Source: Lachnospiraceae bacterium (GTDB taxonomy: Bacteria > Bacillota > Clostridia > Lachnospirales > Lachnospiraceae). Taken from it: DNA of 62,500 nucleotides. The stretch covers positions 1-62,500 of the forward strand of contig CAJTEW010000012.1 in NCBI GenBank assembly GCA_910575605.1, in the 5' to 3' direction. Of this stretch, positions 33,712-41,881 are shown piece by piece. The notes under the pieces were generated by a model. That model saw only the letters and a program-made list of their open reading frames with translations. It ran no database searches and was not told the DNA's origin. A program made the translations under genes and the position numbers. Each line of letters opens with the position of its first letter. Within the stretch, counting starts at the first letter, position 1.

Positions 33712-34536
33712 GTGGATATTACTAGTATTTTAGGTTTAGTTATAGGAACGGTATTAATCGTATTTGTAGGTATAACACCTGCGAAGCTTGGAAATTTCTG
33801 GGATGCAGAATCTGTTGCGATTGTTGTGGGAGGAGCCCTTGCAGCCGTAATTGCAAGTTATCCTTTAGGTATTTTGAAAACAGTGCTTAGCCACACTAAG
33901 ATGCTGCTGCAGGGAAACAAGTACAACATTGCTGAATTGGTGAATACTCTGGAAGAGATGGCACAGCTTGCAAGAAAAAATGGTCTTTTAGCTCTTGAGG
34001 AAAAAGCGAATGAGCTTGACGATATGTTTTTTAAACAGGGTATTATGCTGATCGTTGATGCGACGGAGCCGGAAGAGGTACGTTCCCTTTTGGAGAATGA
34101 TGTAGATGCTATGGCGGCAAGACATGAAGAAAGTATTGGTATCTATGATAAGGCTTCCGCATATTCTCCAGCATTTGGTATGATTGGTACTCTTGTTGGT
34201 CTGGTAAATATGTTAAAGGGTATGAATCTAGACGGTGACGGTTCTGCTGATATAGGACCAGCGATGGCAACAGCACTTATTACAACATTTTATGGTTGTA
34301 TTCTGGCGAATTTGATCTTTTCGCCAATAGCGAAAAAACTTAGAGTTAGAAATGAAGAAGAGCTGCTTTATAAGCAGATTATGATAGAGGGTATATTGGC
34401 AATTCAGGCCGGAGATAATCCGAAGTTCCTGAAAGAAAAGCTTGTTACATACGTTTCCCAGAAGCAGCGTCAGAGGATTCTTGATCCAGACGCAGCGCCG
34501 GCGAAGAAAGGCAAGAAGGGAAAAGACGAGGAATAG
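33712..34536 (+). CDS. motA: Flagellar motor stator protein MotA
   Basis: A 274-residue stator with four predicted membrane helices: residues 1-22, about 34-52, about 155-175 (AFGMIGTLVGLVNML) and about 190-210 (MATALITTFYGCILANLIF). The cytoplasmic loop between helices 2 and 3 includes the charged residues that touch FliG. GTG 33712 behind AAGGCGG is the start. MotA and MotB form the ion channel. The C-terminus is a Lys-rich tail. Confidence 0.94.
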   Translation: MDITSILGLVIGTVLIVFVGITPAKLGNFWDAESVAIVVGGALAAVIASYPLGILKTVLSHTKMLLQGNKYNIAELVNTLEEMAQLARKNGLLALEEKANELDDMFFKQGIMLIVDATEPEEVRSLLENDVDAMAARHEESIGIYDKASAYSPAFGMIGTLVGLVNMLKGMNLDGDGSADIGPAMATALITTFYGCILANLIFSPIAKKLRVRNEEELLYKQIMIEGILAIQAGDNPKFLKEKLVTYVSQKQRQRILDPDAAPAKKGKKGKDEE

Positions 34537-34551
34537 GAATAGGGGGATAAT

Positions 34552-35319
34552 ATGGGGAAAAGAAAGAAAGCAGAAGAGGGTGGCGCCAATTGGATGGATA
34601 CATATGGCGACCTTGTAACACTGCTGTTATGTTTTTTCGTACTTTTGTATTCTATTTCTACTGTTGACCAGGCAAAGTGGATAAAGATTGTTAAAAGTTT
34701 TAATCCTGATGCAAAAGAGGTATCTCAGATTGTAGACGGTGATACGATGGAGGGGGAAGATGATGTTCCTGGAGGTCTTGATAATGAAGGGGAAGATCTT
34801 ACCTTAGACGAATTTGACGAGTTGTTCGAGAGCCTGAAGCAAGCAGTGGCAGAGGCTGGACTTGAAAGCGAGGTTGAGCTTTTTAAGGGAGATGGGTACA
34901 CTTTTATTACTTTCCGGGACAATGTATTCTTTGATGGAGATAGCTCAGTGATAAAAGAAGGTGGTCAGACAATTTTAGGACAGTTTTCTGCGATTATTTC
35001 CGGAGTCAGCGATTCAGTCAAGGAGATTCAGGTACTGGGCCATACAACGCAGGCTGATCCCAATGTGATTAATGAACCGATAGGTGACCGTGTGCTTTCC
35101 TCAGAAAGAGCGGCGAGGGTCGCTGCCTTTATTCAGACACGGACAAATGTACTTCCGGAGAGTATTGTTTCAATTGGATATGGTCAGTTCCGGCCGATTG
35201 CTCCGTTTGATACAGAGGAAAATAGAGCAAAGAACCGCAGGGTAGAATTGTTGATTACTAAGTCGGATTCCGTGGAGCAGAGTCTTGAGAAATATTATGA
35301 GGAAATGGGCCGGCAATAA
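34552..35319 (+). CDS. motB: Flagellar motor stator protein MotB
   Basis: A 255-residue stator subunit. The N-terminal NWMDTYGDLVTLLLCFFVLLYSIS holds the ion-binding Asp of the membrane helix (YGDLVTLL). The C-terminal OmpA-like peptidoglycan-binding domain contains VLGHTTQADP and SSERAARVAAFI, and ends with the NRRVELLI motif. It follows motA by 15 nt. No fliL is found before fliM. Confidence 0.94.
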   Translation: MGKRKKAEEGGANWMDTYGDLVTLLLCFFVLLYSISTVDQAKWIKIVKSFNPDAKEVSQIVDGDTMEGEDDVPGGLDNEGEDLTLDEFDELFESLKQAVAEAGLESEVELFKGDGYTFITFRDNVFFDGDSSVIKEGGQTILGQFSAIISGVSDSVKEIQVLGHTTQADPNVINEPIGDRVLSSERAARVAAFIQTRTNVLPESIVSIGYGQFRPIAPFDTEENRAKNRRVELLITKSDSVEQSLEKYYEEMGRQ

Positions 35320-35342
35320 TGAAATGAAAGTAGGAATTTAGA

Positions 35343-36362
35343 ATGGCAGATGTATTATCACAAAGTCAGATAGACGCGCTGCTGAATTCGATGCAAAATG
35401 GCGGTGACACAGAAAGTGCCCCCAAGGAACCGAAGCAGACTGAAAAGAGCCATAGAAAATATGATTTCTATAGTCCCAAAAAGTATACGAAAGATAAGCT
35501 TAAAATGCTCCAAAGCATATATGACAATTACTGCAGGGTGGCGACCTCGCAGATTAATGGACTATTCAGGGTGGCAAGTGAGGTTGAGGTTGTAGGAGTC
35601 GAAGAGCAGCGATATTATGAGTTCGGAAATGCACTCAATGAGACGGATGTTATTACTCTTGCGCATGTAGAGCTGCAGGATAATTCTTCAAACCCGCCAA
35701 TGATATTTCATATAGCTCCTTCCGTAATGGGATCGATGATTGATCGTATGCTTGGAGGAACGGGAACAGATATGTCAGTTGATATGTCTTATACTTATAC
35801 AGATATAGAACTAGATCTGTACGAGCGGATAATTCGTTATCTTGTAGCCATTACTTCCGATGTCTGGGCAAATTATATTGATTTTAAGGTCAACTTTGAG
35901 CGTGTTGAGGAAAATCCCAGTATGTTCCAGGGCATTAGTGTGGATGAGACTGTAGTTATTATCATGCTGAAGATTCTGGTGGGTGAAATAGGTGGTGCAA
36001 TGAATATATGTATTCCGGGTACGCTTTTGAGCAATATATTTGAAATTATTGACAAGACAAAGCATTTGGCGAATAAAGGCGCCCGGGCGCTTATGAATAA
36101 CAGAGATGATCTGCTGGAGAATATCAGAGAATCTAAGATGGACGTTATGGCGCAGCTTGGTGTAGCACAGCTAAGCCTGGATGATGTTTATAACCTCCAT
36201 GTAGGAGATGTTATTGATTTAAATAAGCCACAGAATTCATTGATTTCACTGTATATAGAAGGCCAGCCGTGGTTTAATGGCCAGCTGGGGGTACACAATA
36301 AAAATGTAGCAGTAAAGATAGAAGATCGTATACTGAAATCCAAAAATGATGTAGCGGTATAA
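35343..36362 (+). CDS. fliM: Flagellar motor switch protein FliM
   Basis: A 339-residue C-ring protein. Its N-terminal peptide MADVLSQSQIDALLNSM is the CheY-P binding element. The middle CheC-like domain follows (YDFYSPKKYTKDKLKMLQSIYDNY, then APSVMGSMIDRMLGG), and the C-terminal SpoA domain (LGVAQLSLDDVYNLHVGDVIDLNK) stacks with FliY. It lies directly after motB; an intervening fliL is absent. Confidence 0.95.
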   Translation: MADVLSQSQIDALLNSMQNGGDTESAPKEPKQTEKSHRKYDFYSPKKYTKDKLKMLQSIYDNYCRVATSQINGLFRVASEVEVVGVEEQRYYEFGNALNETDVITLAHVELQDNSSNPPMIFHIAPSVMGSMIDRMLGGTGTDMSVDMSYTYTDIELDLYERIIRYLVAITSDVWANYIDFKVNFERVEENPSMFQGISVDETVVIIMLKILVGEIGGAMNICIPGTLLSNIFEIIDKTKHLANKGARALMNNRDDLLENIRESKMDVMAQLGVAQLSLDDVYNLHVGDVIDLNKPQNSLISLYIEGQPWFNGQLGVHNKNVAVKIEDRILKSKNDVAV

Positions 36363-36431
36363 TTACCAGATAAGTTTTTAACTGTCTGAGTATATAAATT
36401 ACAATGAGAATAAAAAGTGAGGTATAAGAAA

Positions 36432-36791
36432 ATGGCAAAGATTATGTTAGTAGATGATGCGGCATTTATGAGAATGATGTTAAAGACTACATTGACACAG
36501 GCAGGGTATACGGACCTTGTTGAGGCAGAGGACGGCGCAAAGGCAGTAGAGCTTTATAGTGCAGAGAAACCGGATCTTGTATTTATGGATATTACAATGC
36601 CGAATAAGGATGGTCTTGAGACATTAAAGGAAATTAAAGGAATGGATCCAAATGCAACTATAGTTATGTGTTCTGCTATGGGGCAGGAGACAATGGTAAT
36701 GGACTCTATTAAGTCAGGCGCCAAAGACTTTATTGTTAAACCCTTTAAACCGGAACGTATTCTTTCAACGGTTAAGAAGATTCTCGGTTAA
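36432..36791 (+). CDS. cheY: Chemotaxis response regulator CheY
   Basis: A 119-residue single receiver domain. The acidic pair is Asp8-Asp9, the phosphorylated residue Asp53 (DLVFMDITMP), the Thr/Ser position Ser81 (VMCSAMGQ) and the conserved Lys103 (IVKPFKPE). It is very like the CheY of Bacillus and Thermotoga. ATG 36432 follows GAGGT; the upstream start in the same frame lacks a site. Between fliM and flgC it is placed to meet FliM and FliY, which bind and dephosphorylate it. Confidence 0.95.
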   Translation: MAKIMLVDDAAFMRMMLKTTLTQAGYTDLVEAEDGAKAVELYSAEKPDLVFMDITMPNKDGLETLKEIKGMDPNATIVMCSAMGQETMVMDSIKSGAKDFIVKPFKPERILSTVKKILG

Positions 36792-36808
36792 TTTAAGGGG
36801 GTATATAG

Positions 36809-37249
36809 ATGTCTTTTTTGAGTTCATTCGATATCAGTGCATCAGGACTTACAGCTGAGAGACAGCGGCTGGACATTGCGGCTGAGAATCTTTCGAATAC
36901 AAATACAACAAGAACAGAGAGCGGCGGCACTTATCGGAGAAAGATGGTGGTTCTTGAGGAGGTGCCTTCTACCTCGTTCCGCACAAAATTTAACAGTCTT
37001 TTAAGCAGAACAGCGTCCAAAGGCGGCGTAAAAGTGACGGAGATTATAGAGGATCAAAGAGACTTGAATCCGGTTTATAATCCAAGCCATCCAGATGCTA
37101 ATGAAGACGGTTATGTTATGATGCCCAATGTAGACCCGGTAAAAGAGACAATAGACGGTATGTCTGCTACCAGATCCTATGAGGCGAATATTACAGCTTT
37201 TAACGCGATGAAGATGATGGCACAGAAAGCGTTAGATATTGGTAAATAG
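36809..37249 (+). CDS. flgC: Flagellar basal-body rod protein FlgC (displaced)
   Basis: A 146-residue rod subunit with the FlgC signature: SFDISASGLTAERQRLDIAAENLSNTNTTR at the N-terminus, NPSHPDANEDGYVMMPNVD, and the C-terminal SYEANITAFNAMKMMAQKALDIG helix. In most Gram-positive operons it sits between flgB and fliE; here it is located between cheY and fliY. No second flgC is seen near flgB, so this appears to be the working copy. Confidence 0.95.
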   Translation: MSFLSSFDISASGLTAERQRLDIAAENLSNTNTTRTESGGTYRRKMVVLEEVPSTSFRTKFNSLLSRTASKGGVKVTEIIEDQRDLNPVYNPSHPDANEDGYVMMPNVDPVKETIDGMSATRSYEANITAFNAMKMMAQKALDIGK

Positions 37250-37288
37250 AACGGAGGGTAATTTCCTCGGAAGGAGAGAAGGGTTAGT

Positions 37289-38701
37289 ATGGTTTCTGAG
37301 TGCTTTAGTAAATTAGAAATAGATGCCATAGGCGAGATACTGAATATCAGTCTGGGTGCCTCTGCTACAGCAGTATCCACAATGCTGAATGCCAGAGTAG
37401 ATATTACAACGCCGGTTGTAAATGTTGTAACTAAAGAACAATTTAAAATGGATAAAGTAGAACCGGCTGTTGGTGTCGAGATTACTTATGTTGCCGGATT
37501 GGAAGGCGAGAATGTTATGCTTCTTAAAAGGCATGACGTTAAAGTAATTGTAGAGATGCTTATGGGCATGGAGGTTCCGGATGATGAGTTCGAGCTGAAT
37601 GAGATAAATATCAGTGCAGTTTGTGAAGTTATGAACCAGATGATGGGGGCTTCTTCCACAGCGCTCTCAGAATTTTTGGGGAAGATGGTTAATATCTCAA
37701 CGCCTATTTCATTTGAAGTAAAAAATGAGCAGGAATTTATAGATAAATATTTTATAGATGAATATCCAAAAGTAATGGTTGGCTTTACATTGAAAATTGC
37801 TGATAAACTTGAAAGTGAATTCTTTAATGTGATGCCAATAGAGCTTGCTAAAGGACTGGTAAAAGGATTTCTTCCGGATGATCAGATTATTGAGATTGAT
37901 AAGGGAAAGCAGGTTGCAGCAAAAACACCGGAAGAGCCGACAGTAGGAAGCTCCTCTTCGGGCGGTTCTTTATCACAGGAGGAGATTGAGAAGCTTCTGG
38001 CAGGAGGAAGCGAAGAACCAGCACCAGTACAGGCACCGGCAGGAAGCTCTTCTTCGGGCGGTTCTTTATCACAGGAGGAGATTGAGAAGCTTCTGGCAGG
38101 AGGAAGTGAAGAACCAGCACCAGTACAGACGCCGCAGCCAGCACCGGCACCAGTAGCACAGCCAGTACAGGCACCGCAGCCAGCACCGGCACCAGTGTCA
38201 CAGCCAGTACAGGCACCGCAGCCGGTACAACAGATGCAGCCAGCAGCAATGATGAATCCAGATGTGTCTATGATGCAGATGCAGATGATGCAGCAGATGA
38301 TGCAGCAGATGCAGACAATGCAGCAGGCGATGCAGGATCAAATGCAGGAAAAGAAGAAATCTCCAGAGCCGAAGATGATTCATGTGCAGACACCGTCACA
38401 GCTCAACCTAAAACCAGACAGCGATATTGTTCTTGAGGGCGAACAGGAAGAAAATATGGAGCTTATTATGGGAGTTCCACTTGAGATTTCTGTTGAAATA
38501 GGGAGAACTAAGAAATACGTTAAAGACATCCTTGACTTCACAAAAGGTTCATTGGTTGTTTTGGACAAACTGGCGGGTGAGCAGGTAGATTTGTATGTAA
38601 ATGGACAATGCATTGCAAAGGGTGATGTTGTTGTTGTAGAAGATAATTTTGGAATAAGAATTACAGAGATTATGAAAGTTAACTTAATTGCATTAGAGTA
38701 A
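37289..38701 (+). CDS. fliY: Flagellar switch protein/CheY-P phosphatase FliY
   Basis: A 470-residue protein with three parts. Residues 1-205 form a CheC-like phosphatase domain with two intact ExxN sites (GEILNIS with Glu16/Asn19, and CEVMNQMMG). Residues 210-370 form a linker with two copies of SSSGGSLSQEEIEKLLAGGSEEPAP, then PAPV/QAPQ repeats and a Met/Gln-rich coil. The C-terminus from about 385 is the FliN/SpoA domain (LIMGVPLEISVEIGRTKKYVKDIL). The N-terminal CheY-binding peptide common in Bacillus FliY is missing; the repeated linker peptide looks like its replacement. Confidence 0.92.
   Translation: MVSECFSKLEIDAIGEILNISLGASATAVSTMLNARVDITTPVVNVVTKEQFKMDKVEPAVGVEITYVAGLEGENVMLLKRHDVKVIVEMLMGMEVPDDEFELNEINISAVCEVMNQMMGASSTALSEFLGKMVNISTPISFEVKNEQEFIDKYFIDEYPKVMVGFTLKIADKLESEFFNVMPIELAKGLVKGFLPDDQIIEIDKGKQVAAKTPEEPTVGSSSSGGSLSQEEIEKLLAGGSEEPAPVQAPAGSSSSGGSLSQEEIEKLLAGGSEEPAPVQTPQPAPAPVAQPVQAPQPAPAPVSQPVQAPQPVQQMQPAAMMNPDVSMMQMQMMQQMMQQMQTMQQAMQDQMQEKKKSPEPKMIHVQTPSQLNLKPDSDIVLEGEQEENMELIMGVPLEISVEIGRTKKYVKDILDFTKGSLVVLDKLAGEQVDLYVNGQCIAKGDVVVVEDNFGIRITEIMKVNLIALE
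37945..38128 (+). repeat. Direct repeat within fliY (about 88 bp, offset 96 bp)
   Basis: The stretches 37945-38032 and 38041-38128 differ at only two or three bases and encode the same peptide twice. Differences are silent (CTC/CTT, AGC/AGT), pointing to recent duplication with selection on the protein. The repeated core LSQEEIEKLLAGG resembles the CheY-binding LSQxxIDALL peptide of FliM at 35343. Confidence 0.85.
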
Positions 38702-38713
38702 GGAAGGAATTAT

Positions 38714-39055
38714 ATGTGGAGTGCGATTGCCACACTTATTATAGTGGTGCTTATTATTTACGGAAGCTATATAGCAAGTAAATACATAGGTAAGGGGCTG
38801 GCAAAAAACAGCAGTTCCCGTTATATGCGTTTAATTGATCAGATTACAATGGGGCAGGACAGACATATTGCAATTGTACAGATTAGTGGAAGATATCTGC
38901 TTATTGGTGTTACTGCAGGACAAATTAATGTTCTGTCCGAGCTTCAGGATGATGAAATATTTCCGCTTACACCTGAAGAAAATGACAGGGGTAATACTGT
39001 AGATTTTAGGGCAATGATGGAGAAGTTTAGTGATTTGGGTAAAAAGGGGAGGTAG
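38714..39055 (+). CDS. fliO: Flagellar biosynthetic protein FliO
   Basis: A 113-residue protein with one N-terminal membrane helix (residues 3-24) followed by a small cytoplasmic domain. RLIDQITMGQDRHIAIVQISGRYLLIGVTAG matches the FliO/FliZ core. FliO assists assembly of the FliP ring, and fliP follows after 6 nt. The tail is short, as in Clostridia. Confidence 0.88.
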   Translation: MWSAIATLIIVVLIIYGSYIASKYIGKGLAKNSSSRYMRLIDQITMGQDRHIAIVQISGRYLLIGVTAGQINVLSELQDDEIFPLTPEENDRGNTVDFRAMMEKFSDLGKKGR

Positions 39056-39061
39056 AGACTA

Positions 39062-39733
39062 GTGTACGATTCACTGATAAATGTTAATGGCAGCCAGATT
39101 CCTACATTAGATATATTGTTGCTTTTGACGATAGTATCACTTCTGCCTTCTCTCTTAATCATGATGTCCTCCTTCATGCGGACAATAATCATTCTTTCCT
39201 TTTTAAGAAATGCACTAGGAGTCCAACAGACTCCACCCAATATGGTGCTTGTAGGAATTTCTATTTTTTTGACACTTTTTATTATGGATCCGGTGATTGG
39301 CGAAATAAATGCTAATGCGTATACACCATATAAAAACTCAGAAATTTCACAGGAAGAAGCAATTGAACGAGCCCAGATTCCTTTAAAAAAATTTATGTTA
39401 GAGAATACAGAAAAAAGCTCTCTTGAATTATTTGCAGATATATCTAATATGGAAGTCATTGAGGATGAAGAGAGGCTTCAGACAGAGCTTCCTATGACAG
39501 TAGTTATTCCGTCTTTTATGACAAGTGAGCTCAAAAGAGCATTTACTGCAGGTTTTCTTTTATATATTCCATTTCTGTTAATTGATATTGTTGTCGCAAG
39601 TACTTTGATGTCCATGGGAATGATGATGCTTCCACCTGCGATGATTTCTCTGCCGTTTAAGCTTTTGTTGTTTGTGACTGTCAATGGCTGGGAACAGTTA
39701 TTCGCTACTATTGTAAATAGTTTTAACCGATGA
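39062..39733 (+). CDS. fliP: Flagellar export gate protein FliP
   Basis: A 223-residue membrane protein of the export gate. It has TIVSLLPSLLIMMSSFMRTIIILSFLRNALGVQQTPPN, then AFTAGFLLYIPFLLIDIVVASTLMSMGMMMLPPAMISLPFKLLLF, both strongly conserved FliP blocks. It starts with GTG 39062 behind GGGGAGG. It lacks the cleavable signal peptide found in some proteobacterial FliP proteins, as expected for this group. Confidence 0.95.
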   Translation: MYDSLINVNGSQIPTLDILLLLTIVSLLPSLLIMMSSFMRTIIILSFLRNALGVQQTPPNMVLVGISIFLTLFIMDPVIGEINANAYTPYKNSEISQEEAIERAQIPLKKFMLENTEKSSLELFADISNMEVIEDEERLQTELPMTVVIPSFMTSELKRAFTAGFLLYIPFLLIDIVVASTLMSMGMMMLPPAMISLPFKLLLFVTVNGWEQLFATIVNSFNR

Positions 39734-39748
39734 CGGAGGTGTAGATAG

Positions 39749-40009
39749 ATGACAAATGCAGAAGTCAGTGATTTAATGTATGAAGTGTTTATTATGGCGA
39801 TACAGCTTGCAGGACCGCTTCTAATCATCAGTATGCTGGTGGGGGTAATAATTGCCATACTGCAGGCGGCAACGCAGGTTCACGAACAGACGCTTACATT
39901 TGTGCCAAAGCTTTTAGTGATAGGTTCAATCCTTGTCTTTACCGGCAGCTCTATGCTTCGGTCATTGCAGGATTTTATGATAAGGCTGCTCGGCATGATA
40001 GAGGGCTGA
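39749..40009 (+). CDS. fliQ: Flagellar export gate protein FliQ
   Basis: An 86-residue protein with two membrane helices (about 15-40 and 53-75). AGPLLIISMLVGVIIAILQAATQVHEQTLTFVPK is the classic FliQ pattern. It lies between fliP and fliR in the usual order. Confidence 0.95.
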   Translation: MTNAEVSDLMYEVFIMAIQLAGPLLIISMLVGVIIAILQAATQVHEQTLTFVPKLLVIGSILVFTGSSMLRSLQDFMIRLLGMIEG

Positions 40010-40025
40010 TACAAGGAGTGATAGC

Positions 40026-40793
40026 ATGGCGATTGATAATGTCGCGCAGTTGACTCTGTTTTCTCTGATAATGATGAGAATGTCGGGGTTTATACTTTTG
40101 AATCCGATATTGGGCAGAAGAAATATACCAAGCGTAGTAAAAGCAGGACTTATCTTTATACTGACCTTAATGATATATTCTGTTTCAATAGAACAGGCAT
40201 TTGAGATACCTGGTACATTCGAATTTGGGGTTCTCCTGTTAAAGGAATTTGCGGTAGGGTATATTGTTGGCTATGCTATGGAATTGTTTTTTTTTGCAAT
40301 TACTTTTGGCGGCTATGTTATAGATTTTCAGATGGGTTTGTCTATGGCTACTGTGTATGATCCACAGAGTAATGCACAGGTAGCTGTAACTGGAAGTATA
40401 CTACAGAATTGGTTTTTACTTTTATTTTTTGCAGTAGACGGGCATCTTGCACTGATGAAAATATTGATTACATCTGCTGAGATTGTGCCATATGGTGAGA
40501 TTGCTTTTACACAGAATTTGTATAACCGAATGATAGAAATATTTTTACAATGTGTAGAGCTGGGAGTAAGACTTGCAATTCCGATTATGGCAGCTGAATT
40601 TCTTGTAGAGGCTGCAGTTGGAGTTATGAACAAGGTTGTGCCGCAGGTTAGTGTTTTTGTTATTAATATTCAGATGAAAATAATTGTCGGAATTGGTCTT
40701 TTGGTCATTTTGTTTTCATCATTTGGAGAGCATTTGAATAGAATCCTGACAATGATGATGAAGACAGTCCAGGGAATATTGACATTTTTATAG
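40026..40793 (+). CDS. fliR: Flagellar export gate protein FliR
   Basis: A 255-residue hydrophobic protein with about six membrane helices that completes the FliPQR gate. Recognisable blocks are MMRMSGFILLNPILGRRNIPSVVKAGL, EFAVGYIVGYAMELFFFAITFGGYVIDFQMG and LRLAIPIMAAEF-like text before the C-terminal helices. It follows fliQ and precedes flhB. Confidence 0.94.
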   Translation: MAIDNVAQLTLFSLIMMRMSGFILLNPILGRRNIPSVVKAGLIFILTLMIYSVSIEQAFEIPGTFEFGVLLLKEFAVGYIVGYAMELFFFAITFGGYVIDFQMGLSMATVYDPQSNAQVAVTGSILQNWFLLLFFAVDGHLALMKILITSAEIVPYGEIAFTQNLYNRMIEIFLQCVELGVRLAIPIMAAEFLVEAAVGVMNKVVPQVSVFVINIQMKIIVGIGLLVILFSSFGEHLNRILTMMMKTVQGILTFL

Positions 40794-40810
40794 ATAGGGA
40801 GTGAGTACAT

Positions 40811-41878
40811 TTGCCGTCAGGTTCAGGTGAAAAAACTGAAAAAGCCACGCCCAAACGGCGAAGGGAACAGCGAAGGAAAGGTAATGTTCCTGTCAGCAAA
40901 GACGTAATTGTTGTTGCTTCGCTTTTAATAAGTTTTTGGTGCATACAGCTGTTTTTTCCAATAATGTATGAATCACTTAGAGATATAATGAATTTTCAGA
41001 TTTCGTCAGTTAGTAAGGTTGATGAGCTGACAATAGGAAATCTTAGACAGCTTGGTATGCTGTCTGTAAATGTTTTAGTGAAAAGTATTATTCCGTTAGG
41101 CCTTATTAGCATGGCAGTCGGAATTATAACGACTGGCATACAGACAAAATTTCTCTTTACAATGAAGCCGTTAAAATTTAAATTAAGTAAACTGAATCCA
41201 TTGAAGGGAATTAAAAAGTTCGTTTCTATAAAGAATATTATAGAAGTATTGAAGTCCCTTGTGAAGCTTATTATTCTGGCTGTAATTGTTTATCAGATTT
41301 TAAAAGATGAAATTATTCTGATTGCTCAGACAATGGATATGAACCCAGCCGTCGGCTTTTCTTATATATTAAAAGAAGTTATAGGAATGATTTTTAAGAT
41401 TGTCATGGTTTTTGCGGCAATTGCTTTTTTTGATTTCTTTTACCAGAGATGGTCCCATGAAAAGGGGATGAGAATGTCAAAAGAAGAGATTAAGGAAGAA
41501 TACAAGCAAACAGAAGGAAATCCACAGATTAAGAGCAGAATACGAAGCTTGCAGCAGAGTATGGCTAGAAGCCGGATGATGCAGGCAGTACCGGATGCAG
41601 ACGTTATTATCCGTAACCCTACACATTATGCGGTTGCTCTTAAATATGACATAGATCATGATAACGCTCCGGTTCTTGTCGCAAAGGGACAGGATTTGAT
41701 TGCGCTTAAGATTGTAGAGATTGCAGAGGAAAGTGGAGTTACAGTAATTGAGAATAAGCCTTTGGCAAGAGGAATTTATGCCTCGACTCCATTGAATGGT
41801 GAAATACCTGCAGAATACTATGGAGTTGTAGCGGAAATTCTTGTCAAGGTATTCCGTATGAATAAGAAGTTGGTGTAG
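40811..41878 (+). CDS. flhB: Flagellar export switch protein FlhB
   Basis: A 355-residue protein. The N-terminus GEKTEKATPKRRREQRRKGNVPVSKD and four membrane helices are typical; the cytoplasmic autoprotease domain contains the cleavage motif NPTH at residues 269-272 (IIRNPTHYAVALKY). Self-cleavage changes export from hook to filament substrates. It starts with TTG 40811 behind GGGAGTGAG. fliR upstream and flhA downstream give the usual order. Confidence 0.95.
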   Translation: MPSGSGEKTEKATPKRRREQRRKGNVPVSKDVIVVASLLISFWCIQLFFPIMYESLRDIMNFQISSVSKVDELTIGNLRQLGMLSVNVLVKSIIPLGLISMAVGIITTGIQTKFLFTMKPLKFKLSKLNPLKGIKKFVSIKNIIEVLKSLVKLIILAVIVYQILKDEIILIAQTMDMNPAVGFSYILKEVIGMIFKIVMVFAAIAFFDFFYQRWSHEKGMRMSKEEIKEEYKQTEGNPQIKSRIRSLQQSMARSRMMQAVPDADVIIRNPTHYAVALKYDIDHDNAPVLVAKGQDLIALKIVEIAEESGVTVIENKPLARGIYASTPLNGEIPAEYYGVVAEILVKVFRMNKKLV

Positions 41879-41881
41879 AAT

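Noticed and set aside
36363-36431. Separate promoter for cheY (TTAACT with TACAAT)
   Set aside because: The spacing and boxes are weak in AT-rich sequence and cheY is well placed for read-through from fliM.
37945-38128. CRISPR-like direct repeat
   Set aside because: Only two copies, in frame and encoding a repeated peptide within fliY; no spacer pattern or cas genes.
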